A DNA stretch of 64,000 nt from Prorocentrum cordatum (GCA_963575745.1 CAUYUJ010001325.1:35001-99000), one strand, 5' to 3'; counted from the stretch's first letter, positions 52,831 through 63,275 are shown. Translations and numbers: made by a program. Notes: generated by a model not told the origin, from the sequence alone.

Positions 52831-53461
52831 TTGCCGTCGGCGCCGCCGTCGCCGCCTCCACCCCACTTGTGCTAATTTGCGAAGAGGGCCTCCCTGGGGG
52901 CCGCGGCCACCTCTGGGAAAACCGTTCGCCTTCAACACACCTGCGATTGGACCCACTTTTTCAGCGGCCGCCGCCAGCTTTTGGGAAACCCATTCCTATT
53001 GCAAGCGTTCGTTTTTGTTGTAGAAGCCACTCCCAGCCAGCGTGGCATGGGGAAGGGTGAATTTGGGTAGTGCACAAAATACCCTTCCAGGGCAGCGGAC
53101 CTGGGGAACGGTCCTAACATGTCTCCAACTGGGGTGGCGTTTATAATTCGACCCCTGTTTCAGAAACCAGATTTGCGGGGAATGAGAGTGGTACAGGATC
53201 CTGGCCCCTATTGATGGATGGTGGTGATGGACGATGATGGATGGTGGGTTTTGGTGATGATTGTGATCATAAAGATGGGAGGAAAGGGGCGCGGGGCATT
53301 GTCTCTTCAAAACGAGGACCCAACACCACAGGATGGTTGGGAGAACTCCACGATGATGACGACGACGACGAAAACGACGACGACGACGATAGCGGTGGCG
53401 GCGACGGCGGTGGCGGCGACGACGGCGGCGGCGGCGACGACGACGACGTCGACGACGACGT

Positions 53462-53496
<35 letters not shown>

Positions 53497-53669
53497 GCGG
53501 CCGCGGCAGCGACGGCGACGATGAGGACCCCCGCCGCCCAGACGACACCCAAAGTGACGACGAGCCCACCGACTCCGCCCAGATTGGCTAAACATCCTAA
53601 TGCGTGCGGGGCTACGCCCGGTTCGTGCTCGCCGTTTGGGCTGGAGGTGGGGTCCAAGCGGTGAGGTGC
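52831..53669. repeat. GAC trinucleotide tract and flanks
   Basis: 53355-53525 is a GACGAC/GGCGGC repeat with poly-Asp or poly-Thr frames. The rest has no recognised gene. Confidence 0.7.
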
Positions 53670-54137
53670 CTTTGATTTTCGGTCGACGAACGCGCAACCC
53701 ATGGCGCAACTGAAAGCAGGCCGTTGTATTTTTCGGCGGACGAGTGCACAACCTATGGGTTCTCGCTCGGCGGCCGAGCGCGCAACCGATGGGGCAACCG
53801 CCAGCAGGCTGCTTTATTCCCGGCGGCCGATCGCCCAACCTCTGCGCAGACCTCCCTCCGTGATCCCCGTCCTGCCGTTTTCCCTCGACCTCTTTTGCCT
53901 TTTTTTCTCCTTCGTACCTCCTTGGCCCCACCTTCCTTCCCCCGTGTGCTCGTCCTGCCCTCTCCTCCATCGTACCTTCCTCATACCTCACTCGTCCCGC
54001 CCTTTCGTTCCGTGCTCGTCTGGCCCCTCGTCCTGCCCCTTCCCCACTCATGCCTCCCTCGTCCTGCCCCTTCCCTCATACCCCTCGCGTCTTGCCCCCG
54101 CCTCCCTCGTCCTGCTCCCTCCTCCCTCATACCTTGA

Positions 54138-54264
54138 AGCCGGGCCTGTCCCTCTACAGGGGGAATATTCGGGAATATTTGGGAATTTTTTACCATTTGG
54201 GAATATTTTTGGAGTATTTCATATTTTTCGTCGAAGATCCCCCTGTAGGGGGACAGGCCCGACT
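54138..54264 (+). mobile_element. MITE, family AGTCGGGC, copy 2
   Basis: 127 bp. Left end AGCCGGGCCTGTCCCTCTAC; right end TAGGGGGACAGGCCCGACT is its inverse. Interior is AT-rich with GGGAATATTT repeats. Flanked by GA and TA. In intron 3. Confidence 0.85.
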
Positions 54265-54367
54265 TAACCCTCGTTCCGTCCTCCGTGTCCTTCGTCCTGC
54301 TCCTCGCCCTGGCCGTCCTCCCTGCGGCCAGCCCCCTCCGTGACAGAAGGTGTCCCGTCGAAATCGG

Positions 54368-54512
54368 CGGGACCCCCTCCGGGACAGAAGGGGTCCCGTG
54401 GGATCCCCTCCGGGACAGAAGGGGTCCCGCCGAAATCGGCGTGGACCCTTTCCGAAACAGAAGGGCTCCCGCCGGAATCGGCGGCTGCCTTCCGTGACAG
54501 AAGGGGGGCCGC
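54368..54512. repeat. Constant-loop hairpins, CCGGGACAGAA type
   Basis: Loop CTCCGGGACAGAA (13 nt, or a close variant) closed by different stems: 54368-54376/54390-54398 (9 perfect pairs); 54399-54407/54421-54429 (9, two G-T); 54446-54448/54463-54465 (weak); 54481-54489/54503-54512 (with a mismatch and bulge). CCGAAATCGGCG units lie between them. Confidence 0.75.
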
Positions 54513-54624
54513 AGAAGCCGCGCGGCCCCCTTCGCCGATCACTTCTGGCCCCCTTCGGGGCTCGGAATCCCCCGCGCTAGCCCATCCAGCAACGACGCCC
54601 GGCCGAGTTGAGGCGATTTTGGGT

Positions 54625-54682
54625 TGCCGTTATCGTCGTCGTCGTCGTCGCCGTCATCGCCGCCGCCTTCGTCGCCACCACC

Positions 54683-54729
<47 letters not shown>

Positions 54730-54735
54730 TCCCGT
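54625..54735 (+). repeat. CGT trinucleotide repeat
   Basis: CGTCGT with short CGC/CAC interruptions. Confidence 0.9.
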
Positions 54736-54924
54736 CGCGGATTTGTCGGATCGGCGCTGGACCGCGCACCGTATCTAGCGTTATGGGTTGCGCCATAGGA
54801 TGCGCCCTTGGCTGCCGAGGATAAAACTGCCTCCTATTGGTTGCGCCATGGATTGCGCCTTCGGCCACAAACGTCTCCTATTGCTTGCGCCATAGGTTGC
54901 GCCCTCGGCCGCCGAGAAATGGCC

Positions 54925-56460
54925 TGGCGAAGGACCCAACCATATGCAGTTGTGAATGCCGCAGTTGTGAGTATCATATTCAGTGGATCTCCCTATGGGA
55001 CCACGAAACGTGTGAGGGGTTTGCCGACATGGGTGGCGGCAGGGTGCAGCCAAAGCGTAGACCTGTCGCGCTTTGGCCTGTGGCAGATGCTCGAGGAGCT
55101 TCGTGCCAATCATCGGCCAGCGGAGTGTCAGAGTTGGGTGGATGACGCGGCCCAGTCGACAGTAGGCAGAGAGAGCGGAGTCATTCAGACAGCACTCGCA
55201 GCAGCAGCCTTTTTTTGCTCGGGCGAGCATGGGGCGAGGCCTCCACGTGTCAGTCAAGAGCACGCCAGTGCCTGACCCCCCGCGCATCTCCACTAGGGCA
55301 CTCATGGCGCGTCGCACCGCAGAGTCCAGGCGCACGCCAAAACGAGACCGCAGGCCCGCGCAGGCAGTGGCCAGATGATCTTGCGAGTGTTCAAGGCGGC
55401 GCGCACTGCCACCAGCTTGGCCAGGGCGGGCCACGCCCCGCAGGCAGCTCGGGGCCTGGAGGCCCCAGGGATCGCGCCGCCGGTGCTGGTTCGCATGCGT
55501 GTGCAGATCTCTGGGATGATTGGCCGAAAGGAGGGGGGCTGTGGGACGACCGCAATTCGCGCGACATTCACATCGGCCCACCAAGGACCGATGGACTGAG
55601 TAGCCGTCTCGCCTAGCATTGCCCTGGGCAGAAGACAGGCACTAGAGTTTGCATGGCGGAAGGCTTTGGCGGAGCTCGAGCCAGCAACAAGTGGAGCAGA
55701 GTAAAGGCATGCGTGCGGCAACGATGCCGCTTTGCAGGATTTAGGCCGCAGGCTGACGTGCCGTCGAGCTGGGGCAACCAGGATGGGAAGCCCATCGATC
55801 TCGAGACGGATGACTCCGAGCGCATTGTCGAGCTTGAATGTTATGGCGCCTGGGATCAGCGAGCTTGGCTGACGGCATCCAAGCACTGTCAAGGCGAGGG
55901 GTTGGAGCGTGGCCCCGATCTTCTAACTAGCAGAGCACGCGTGCGCCAGCTCAAAAGAAGAAGACAAACACGGCGAAGTGGGCGTCTTTCGCATGGCCAT
56001 GGCATCAGCACTCTGGCCAGCCAACATAAGATTCGGCGCAGAGACCTTGCGGCCGCCGCTGCGGCCAGCCGACGGGCCCCGAGACCCTGGAGTTCAGGAG
56101 GGGTATTTCGAGGACATGCCGCGCTTGGCCCAAGAGGAGGAGGAGGAGGAGCTGGTGCTGGAAGGCCCGCCACGGGAGCCCACTGGAGCCCGAGGAGCCC
56201 CGTAGACCGCGTCGCCCGACCTGACCAGCCCTGCTCGCCCCCAGTGCCCAGCGCAGCAGGATGTGTCGTTTGGCCAAGTTTGGGAGTGCCCAGCCAATGG
56301 AGCCCTGGAGGGGCTCAGCAATGAACTCGCTCCCGAGGCACAGGATGAGGCCGACGATTGGCCTCGTTTCTGGCTCAGTGGGCTCGTGCCTGCGTCGGGG
56401 CAATCAGATTTGGGGGGCGAAGAGGGGGGGGCGCCCCTCGTTTCACCTTGGCCAGTGTTC
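54925..56460 (+). pseudogene. 5'-truncated LINE: RT remnant
   Basis: In the 54808 frame the sequence reads VRGLPTWVAAGCSQSVDLSR (motif B-like) and then ECQSWVDDAAQSTVG (motif C, the WVDD at about 55133-55150), followed by sequence like the connection region of dinoflagellate LINE RTs. The frame breaks near 55275 and repeatedly afterwards. Motif A and everything upstream are missing, so the copy is truncated from the 5' side by the repeat cluster ending at 54930. It would have copied LINE RNA at a nicked target. Inside intron 3 of the Mei2-like gene, same strand. Confidence 0.6.
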
Positions 56461-56461
56461 G

Positions 56462-57113
56462 ATCATCACCACGGACTGATCTGGAGGCAACTGCCATGAA
56501 GATTATCGCCTGCGTAGATGCGGGTGGGGTTTCGCCATACTCACGGAATGGGAGCTCGCGGGTTGGGCACGTGGCCTTGTCGACCATCGGAAGCAGTCCG
56601 TCCAGATCGCAGGGCTCGTCACAGTCTCCAAGGCCGTCCATTTCACGACAGGCCCGCTGGTGTTGGTTGTAGACGCGCAGAATGTTGTCGATGGGATTAG
56701 GAAGGGCCCCACAGGACTGCATGATAGTACTGAGCGCTTTTTGCCGTAATGTTTGGGAGGCGGTCGGTGACCGTCCGATCGCCGCCCACAGAGTCAAGTC
56801 CTACCTCTCGGTGGAGCAGGCCCAGGAGGCCCAGGTTCCCCCCAGCGCATTCGGCTCGCCAGTGCCCATGCTGATACGTGCGCCGAGGAGGGAGCGAAAG
56901 CCGCCCGCTTGCCGGCTCAGGACGATCCGGGAAGCTGTCAGGATCGACGAGCTGGCCAGTCGAGCCCAGCGAAGGCTCATCATCACCATGGCAGCGCGCG
57001 CTGCCAGCCGCGCCCCAGAGATTCACGGGGCCTCGTCTCGGACCAGTCGGCAGCATGAGGCCAAAAGGCGGGCGGAGGGGCGGAAAGCGTGCGCAGGAGC
57101 TGCCCTCAGTTAG
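56462..57113 (+). pseudogene. LINE RNase H remnant
   Basis: Frame from 56462 reads IITTD, a stop, then SGG (RNase H TDGSGG-like start), CGWGFAIL, then SVQIAGLVTVSKAVHFTTG (the catalytic Glu position appears as Gly) and LVLVVDAQNVVDGIRKGP (Asp kept). The next frame gives AHRVKSYLSVEQAQEAQVPP, then LASAHADTCAEEGAKAAR, matching the K-H-L and GNxxAD blocks at the RNase H end. Two frame changes and one stop. No poly(A) tail or target duplication was identified. Confidence 0.65.
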
Positions 57114-57535
57114 ACCCAGCAACAAGAGGACACTGGTCCTGAGGGCTTTTGCTGTGCGCTTACCGCGGCCGACCCACGGCCGATGTCCCGCGCCTGCAGT
57201 GGCTCGCTTCCCCATGCCGAGGTCTCCCGCTGCAGCTTGACCCCACCCACAGGTTGAGGAAAAGTTGTGCTTTCTCTTGGTGCAGGGCCTGTGGGGGGGT
57301 GGGGGCCAAAAGTTTCCACACATCGGGGGCACCCTGCACGAACCTCCTCCCCAAACGTGGAAGAGCATCGTCTGTGCCCTCGGAAAGATTCCTCCTGGGT
57401 ATAAAGAGTGACCCCAGCCTGACGACATGGAGCCCCCAAGAGAAAGAGAGGTTTCATTCTAAGTGGCCGCTGCCATTGTGCCCCCTGTCAGAGGATCATC
57501 GGCGCCCAATCTGGTAAGTGGTAAAAAAGGGAGGA
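57114..57535. other. Intron 3 end, no gene recognised
   Basis: Probably the 3' part of the LINE or its flank; no motif seen. Confidence 0.35.
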
Positions 57536-57660
57536 TGGGGATGATAAGTAAGAGGAGGACGACGAGGAGGAGGATGAGGCTGTGGAGGAGGAAGCGGACG
57601 AGTAGGACGAAGAGGGGGGGACAGAGGAGGATGACGTGGTGGAGGAGGAGGAGGAGGAGG
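57536..57660 (+). repeat. GGA/GAC repeat before exon 4
   Basis: AGGAGGACGACGAGG-type repeat ending 17 bp before the exon 4 start. Confidence 0.85.
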
Positions 57661-57677
57661 ACAATGTGTTTCGACAG

Positions 57678-57732
57678 GTGGGGCGTCCCGACGCAGAAGG
57701 TGTGCGAGGCCTCGTGGAGCAAGATCCACCAG
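57678..57732 (+). CDS. Mei2-like exon 4
   Basis: Acceptor TTTCGACAG/G, after a GGA repeat. It codes WGVPTQKVCEASWSKIHQ; the W......KVC.V.W motif is the beta 4 segment of Mei2-type RRMs. The first G completes the Arg codon begun in exon 3. It ends CACCAG/GCCCAT, a GC donor. 55 bp, phase consistent with both neighbours. Confidence 0.88.
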
Positions 57733-58259
57733 GCCCATCGTTTTCCCTTCTCTCCTCGTTGGTGCTGCTGCTGTTGCGCCTTTTCGTTCTTATCCTGTTC
57801 GTCCTCCTCGGCTTCTTCATCTTCCTTGTCGCACTCGTCCCACCGTCCTCCGCCACATCTTCGCCCTCGTCCTCGTACTCCTCGTCCTGTACTCCTCGTA
57901 GTCGTCCTCCTTGCCCTGCTCCTCGTTGATGGGGGCCGAGCGTATGGGATCCAAGTTTGGGCGGTCTGTCCTTGGGTCGGCCTCCTGGGCTCCACGGCGG
58001 CCTCTCGCATCGTCCAGAAGCCGCAGAACCCTCCCCTTTGGGCGACACGACTCGTCGGCTGGGCGACGGGCGAGGGTCGCCCGCGCGACCCCCGCCCGCA
58101 GGAGTGGGGGTTCGGCCGCTGCCGAAGTCACGATTCGGCAGCCGCACGGGTGTCTCGTACTCGGCTCTCTCGTTATCGCCGTTCACGCGGCACCCTATGG
58201 AGTCTGTGTCGCCTTGTTGCTTCTTCCTCTTCCCTGGCAATGGCCCAGGCTACGTAGCA

Positions 58260-58980
58260 CATCCGCCTTCCTTCTCTTCCCCTCATCGCCCTCTTCCTCC
58301 CTCCCCCGCTGCAGCCCTCGTCCCTCCCCACTCCTCGTCCTGTTCCTTCCTGCTCCTTCCTTCCTCTCCCTCCCTCGTCATCTTCGTCCTTGTACTCCTC
58401 CTTCCTCTCCCTCCCTCCCTCTTCCTTCCTTCCCTCCTTCTTCCTTCTTTTCTCTCCGTCCTCCCCATCCTTCCTACTCCTTCCTTCCCTCCTCGTCGAC
58501 GCTTCCCTCCCTCGGCCAAGGGGCGCCCGAGTTGGCCCCCAACCCCACCACACAGGGGCAGGCCCGGGCATTGGGAGTACGGCCTTGGGCTCCGCCCCGA
58601 CGGCTTCCTCCCGCATCCCTTCTCCGTCCTCTGGGTCCTCTTCGTCGTCGTCTTTCTCCTCCCCCGCCTCTCCTCCCTCTCCTCCTCCTCCTCCCTCTCC
58701 TCCTCCTCCTCCTCCTCCTCCTCCTCCTCCTCCTCCTCCTCCTCCTCCTCCTCCGCATCCTCCTCCTCCTTCCCAGCACGCTCGACTCGTCCTTCTCCTC
58801 CTCCTCCTCCTCCTCCTCCTCTTCCTTCGTTCCTTCTTCTTCCTCATCGTTCTGCTCCTTCCAGAGGGATGTCAGAACTTTTAGGGCACCCTCAGGAAAA
58901 CGAACAACAAAAACAACCAGCACGCTCGACTCCTCCTCGTCGTCGTCGTCCTCCTCCTCCTCCTTCGTTTCCTCCTCGTG
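58260..58980 (+). repeat. TCC-rich tract in intron 4
   Basis: CTTCCTCCCTC low complexity from 58260, a pure TCC run at 58660-58760 and again at 58790-58830 and 58935-58980. 57733-58259 is mixed sequence with no recognised gene. Confidence 0.9.
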
Positions 58981-59130
58981 TCCGTAGCTGTGTTGGCTCA
59001 ATTCTGGAGCAAGGATGCTCAGTGATCTGAGCGTGGCAAGAGGGAGGTGCGCCGCGTCCGCCACCTGCGATCCCTGGCTGACGGTAGGTCTTTCTCGTCA
59101 CACAGCTCGCGCGAGCCACCGCTATCGGTA

Positions 59131-59283
59131 AGTCGGGCGTGTCCCTCCACAGGAGGAATATTCAAACATTGTCAAACATAATATGGGGACAGTTGTTTTA
59201 GTATTTGGTGTCATTGTTTGAATATGTTTCTACTACTTTTAATGTTTCGTCTACAATCCCCCTGTAGGAGGACGAGCCCGACC
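59131..59283 (+). mobile_element. MITE, family AGTCGGGC, copy 3
   Basis: 153 bp. Left end AGTCGGGCGTGTCCCTCCAC; right end TAGGAGGACGAGCCCGACC is its inverse. Flanked by TA on both sides, giving a perfect TA target duplication. The left junction reads GGTAAGT, a canonical splice donor sequence. In intron 4. Confidence 0.88.
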
Positions 59284-59629
59284 TACCGCTACCGTACCGA
59301 GGGCACTCTCTTCGCTCGGTGAGGAATTGCACACCGTCACAGACAAGTCCAACGCCTGGATAACAGGCCTCAAGTTCCTGGAGTGGGCAAGAGAGGTCAA
59401 GAGCAGGGAGTTCGACGCCCTTCGGTTTCAGGAGCATCGAATCAGGAAGGATACGGCCCCCGCGCCCAGGAGTTAGGATCGCGAAGCGGGCCACTCGTCT
59501 GTTTTTCAGCCTGCGGCGCTCACGGCTGCAGATCTGCGGGGGGCCTCTGGAGAGGTGGCCACGCTGACCCGCAGCCATTTTTTGGTGACTTTTTTCGAAC
59601 ACGCTAGGCTGTCCGAACAGAACAGTCGC

Positions 59630-59735
59630 AGCTCTCCTCCTCCTCCTCGCCCTTCTCCTTCTCCTTGTCCTTGTCCTTCTCCTCCTCGTTCTCCTCCTCC
59701 TCCTCCTGCTCCTCTTCCTCCTCCTCCTACCTACC
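59630..59735 (+). repeat. TCC repeat
   Basis: CTCCTCCTCCTT tract 120 bp before the exon 5 acceptor. Confidence 0.9.
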
Positions 59736-59854
59736 TACCTTCCCACGTCCCCTCCGTCGCCTTCGCCACCGTCGTCCTATCGCCGCTGCCGACCGAAGAG
59801 GACGTCGCCCGCAGTCTGCCGCCGGGTCGTCGTCGCCCGCCCGCCCGCTCGCAG

Positions 59855-59928
59855 GGCCTGGCAGTGCACATCGAGCGGTACCGCGATGCTGTGGGCCAGC
59901 GCCACTCCAGCGGCCCCCACCCCTGGAG
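59855..59928 (+). CDS. Mei2-like exon 5 (RRM C-terminal tail)
   Basis: Acceptor CCCGCTCGCAG/G. It codes GLAVHIERYRDAVGQRHSSG, the QGL..HIERYR signature that closes Mei2-type RRMs. The 3' limit is uncertain: a GA donor at 59929 is one option and a GT donor at 59890 another. If unspliced, the frame would run into the ATAC repeats and stop at 59984. Confidence 0.82.
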
Positions 59929-59935
59929 GATAATG

Positions 59936-60535
59936 AATACGACATATATACACCGTACATGTGTATATGTAAACGCACATATATAGATATCCATCCATAG
60001 ACCTTACACATCTGCAGTTATATACACATAAGTTTATACATGCATGCACACACATGCGCCTACACACATACATACATGCATGTATGCATGCATACATACA
60101 TACATTCATGCATACATTCATGCATACGTGCGTACGTACATCCATATGTGTGTGTGTTAGACTTACATACGCGCACAAATATATTTGCATACGTAGAAAT
60201 ATACATATATAATATGTTTAAATACAGGCGTACATAGATACACTTATACATACAGACGTACATACATACATACATAAACACCTACACACATACCTACATA
60301 CATGCATACGTACATACCTACCTACCTACCTACCTACTTACCTACCTACCTACCTACCTACCGATTTACCTACATACATACATATGTACACACATACCGA
60401 CATACATACACACATACATACATGCATGCATACACATATATATATATATATATATATATAGACATACACATACACACATATACATACACACATACACATA
60501 CACATACACACATACATACATAAATACGAAAGAAC
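59936..60535 (+). repeat. ACATAC, CTAC and AT microsatellites
   Basis: CATACATA tetramer/hexamer repeats throughout, CTAC tetramers at 60310-60362, and an AT run at 60437-60460. Confidence 0.93.
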
Positions 60536-60739
60536 GCGTTCTGTGGTGGCTTGGAGGGGGGGGGGCCAGACCCCCCCCCTCCCGCCGTAGGGGAGGGGGG
60601 GGTGTTCGAACCTCCCCCCCCCCTACGTCTTCTCTCTCCCTCTCCGCGGCTGGCGACGGCGGCGTCGGGGACGACGATTTCCTTTCCTGGGCCGGCGCCG
60701 GCGCCTGCGGCGGCGGGCGGCGGCGGTGGGGAGCGTCGA

Positions 60740-61400
60740 CAAGGACGACGGTGGTGGTGGTGGTGGTGGTGGTGGTGGTGGTGGTGGTGGTAGTGGGTTG
60801 TGGTGGTGGTGGTGGCGGTGGTAGTGGTGGCGGTGTTGGTGGTTGTGGTGGTGGTGATTTAGTGGTTTGTTGTGGTTTTCGTGGTGGTGGTTGTGGTGGT
60901 GGGTGTAGGTGGTGGTGGTGGTGGGTGGTGGTGTGGTGGTGGTTACTGGTGGTGGTGGTGGTGGATTGTGGTGGTGGTGGTGGTGGTTTGGTGGTGGTGT
61001 GGTGGTGATTTGTTGTGGTGGTGGTGGTGGGTTGTGGTGGTGGCGCTGGTTTGTGGAGGTGGTGCTGGTGGTGGTGGTGGCGGTGGTGGTGGTGTGGTGG
61101 TGTATGCGGTGGTGGTGGTGGGTTGTGCTGCTGGTAGTGGTGGTGGTTGTGGCGGTGGTGGTGGTGGCGTGGTAAATTGTGGTGGTGGTGGTGGTGGTGG
61201 TGGTGGTTGTGTGGTGGGTTTTTTTGGTGGTGGTGGTGGTCATGGTGAGTTGTGGTGGTGGTGGTTGTGGTGGTGCTTGTGGCTGTGGTGGTGGTGGTGG
61301 TTGTGTGGTGGGTTGGTGGTGGTGGTGGTGGTGGGTGGAGGCGGTGGGGGTGGTGGTAGTAGTGGTGGTGGTGGTGGTGGTAGTGGTGGTTATCGTCGCT
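60740..61400 (+). repeat. GGT trinucleotide repeat
   Basis: About 660 bp of TGGTGG with interruptions. It creates long Val/Gly/Trp frames on plus and Thr/His/Pro frames on minus; none taken as a gene. The flanks (60545-60640, 61480-61540) carry G-run/C-run modules with TTCGAACC or TTTGAACC cores. Confidence 0.93.
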
Positions 61401-61789
61401 GCGTCCCCGCCGTCGCCGGCGCCAGCGCCGGCGCTGCTGGCCGCCGCCAGCGCCGGCGCCGGCGCCAGGGGGGGGGCGGGTTTGAACCCCCCCCCCCCGG
61501 CGCCAGGGGGGGAGGGTTTGACCCCCCCCCCGATTGGGCTGCCTCTGGTCATCGTCGCTGTGTCCCCGCCGTCGGCGCTGCTGGCGGCCGCCGGCGCCAG
61601 CGCCGGGGTGGGTGGGTGGTTCAAACACCCCCGCCCCCGCTTGGGAGACGGGGGGTGGTTCTGGAGGGGGGGGTTTGGGGGGGAGGGGAGTCCCTTTGGT
61701 TTTGATCGACGGCGCCGGGTGTTGGGGGGGGGCGCCCCCTGGTTCGAAACGCGCCGCCGAATGGTCCCAACGCAAGCGCCCGTGAATTT

Positions 61790-62085
61790 CGTTCTCTCAT
61801 ACATACAAATACACATACATACGTACATACATACATACATATACACAAACAGGCACATATTGACACGTACACAGTACACACATACATATACATATATATA
61901 TATATATAAAAATTCATATACATATACGTATACATACATGTATATGTATATGTATATGTAGATGTAGATGTATATGTAGATGTAGATGTAGATGTAGATG
62001 TAGATGTATATGTATATGTATATGTGTATGTATATGTATATGCATATGTATATGCATATGTATATAAATATGTATATGCATAAGA

Positions 62086-62155
<70 letters not shown>

Positions 62156-62157
62156 AT
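61790..62157 (+). repeat. ACATAC then GTATAT/GTAGAT hexamer repeat
   Basis: CATACATA to 61900, then ATGTATATGTAGATG-type hexamers to 62157. Confidence 0.93.
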
Positions 62158-62282
62158 GGTCGCCCCCTGTCATCATACCTTTTCGCCCCCTCATCTTCGA
62201 CTGTTGCTTTTCCTGTGTCTCTCTTTCTCTCACTCTCTCTCTCTCTCCACTGTTTCTCTCTATCTCTCTCTCTCTCTATCCA

Positions 62283-63115
62283 GAACCTTTTCTTTTCCAG
62301 ATTTCCCAGACATTCCAGATCATCCCAGAGACTACCCAGGTGAGAAACCATCTGTTTCCACAGGTGGAACAAACAATGTGTGTTTCCCGGTTTTCCAGAT
62401 ATTCCAGATTTTCACAGATACTACCCCGGTGAACAAATGTGTTTTTTTGTTGCCAGATGCTCCAAATATTCCAGATTTTCCCAGAGACTACCCAAGTGAC
62501 AAAAACAGGTGTTTTTTTAGATTTTCCAGATATTTCAGATTTTCCCAGAGAGTACCCGGGTGAACAACGTTGTGTTTTCCAGATGTTCCCAATATTCCAG
62601 GTCTTCCCAGAGACCACGCAGGTAAATCCATGTGTTTCTAGATGTTCCAGGTATTCCAGATTTTTCCAGGGAGCGCGCTGCAAGCTCAGGGTAACATTTG
62701 GGAGTATCTGAAATATATGAGTAATGTGGAAAACGTATTGTTTTTCACCTGGGTAGTCTCTTGGAAGATTTGGAATATTTAGAAAATCTGGAAACACGTG
62801 GTTTTTTCATTTGGGTAGGTTCTGTGATTGTCTGTACTATTCTGGAACATCTGGAAAACACATTGTTGTTCACCTGGTAATATCTGGGAAGATTTGGGAT
62901 TTTTGGAAAATCTAAAATCACAGCGTTTTTCTCCTGGGTAGTGTTTGGGAATATCTGGAATATTTGGGAAATCTGGAAAACAAGTTGTTTTTCATCAGGG
63001 TAGTCTCTGGGAATATTTTGAATATCTGGAAACTCAGGAAACACACATTGTTTTTACTTGGGTCGTCTCTGGGAAGATTTGGGATACCTGGAAAATCTGG
63101 AAAACACAGCGTTTC
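62283..63115. repeat. ~62-bp satellite with orientation switch
   Basis: The left half has about five plus-orientation units (CCAGATATTCCAGATTTTCC, CCAGAGACTACCCAGGTGA, then AACAATGTGTTTT). From about 62690 the same unit runs reverse complemented for about six units (GTTTTTCACCTGGGTAGTCT, CTGGGAAGATTTGGAATAT). Spacing is 60-67 bp. The whole forms an 830-bp imperfect inverted repeat. Confidence 0.9.
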
Positions 63116-63159
63116 TTCAATGCCACCCTCCCCACCGACCCCTTCCTTTTCTCTCTGTC

Positions 63160-63180
63160 TCGTTCTTTTTGTTGTCTCTC

Positions 63181-63215
<35 letters not shown>

Positions 63216-63220
63216 TTTGT

Positions 63221-63259
<39 letters not shown>

Positions 63260-63275
63260 CACTCCCACTCTCTCT
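63160..63275 (+). repeat. CT dinucleotide repeat
   Basis: TCTCTCTTTCTCTC tract. A shorter CT tract is at 62218-62280. Confidence 0.93.

Larger units (their letters stand above)
53670..54930. repeat. ~53-bp repeat units in inverted clusters
   Basis: About three units at 53670-53835 (GCGCAACC(C/T)ATGG and TTTTTCGGCGG) are the reverse complement of about three units at 54781-54930 (GGTTGCGCCATAGGATGCGC, GGCCGCCGAG). They bracket a segment with a CGTCCTGCCC-rich stretch, a MITE, hairpins and a CGT repeat. Confidence 0.7.
37542..59928 (+). other. Mei2-like RNA-binding gene, five exons over 22.4 kb
   Basis: Five short plus-strand islands, read in order and joined in phase, give about 112 aa that follow a Mei2-type C-terminal RRM (RRM_2) from RNP2 through RNP1 to the conserved HIERYR tail. 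Introns are 2695, 3795, 13437 and 2122 bp. Donors read GA, GC, GT and GC; all four acceptors are AG with G as the first exon base, a pattern known from dinoflagellates. Mei2-type proteins bind RNA; fission-yeast Mei2 controls meiosis, and the family is common in dinoflagellates. The N-terminal part and anything after the RRM lie in exons not found. No SL site, promoter or poly(A) site could be identified. Confidence 0.85.

Noticed and set aside
60366-62233. Very long minus-strand open frames (469 and 536 codons) rich in Thr, His and Pro
   Set aside because: They are translations of the GGT and GTATAT microsatellites, with no complex sequence.
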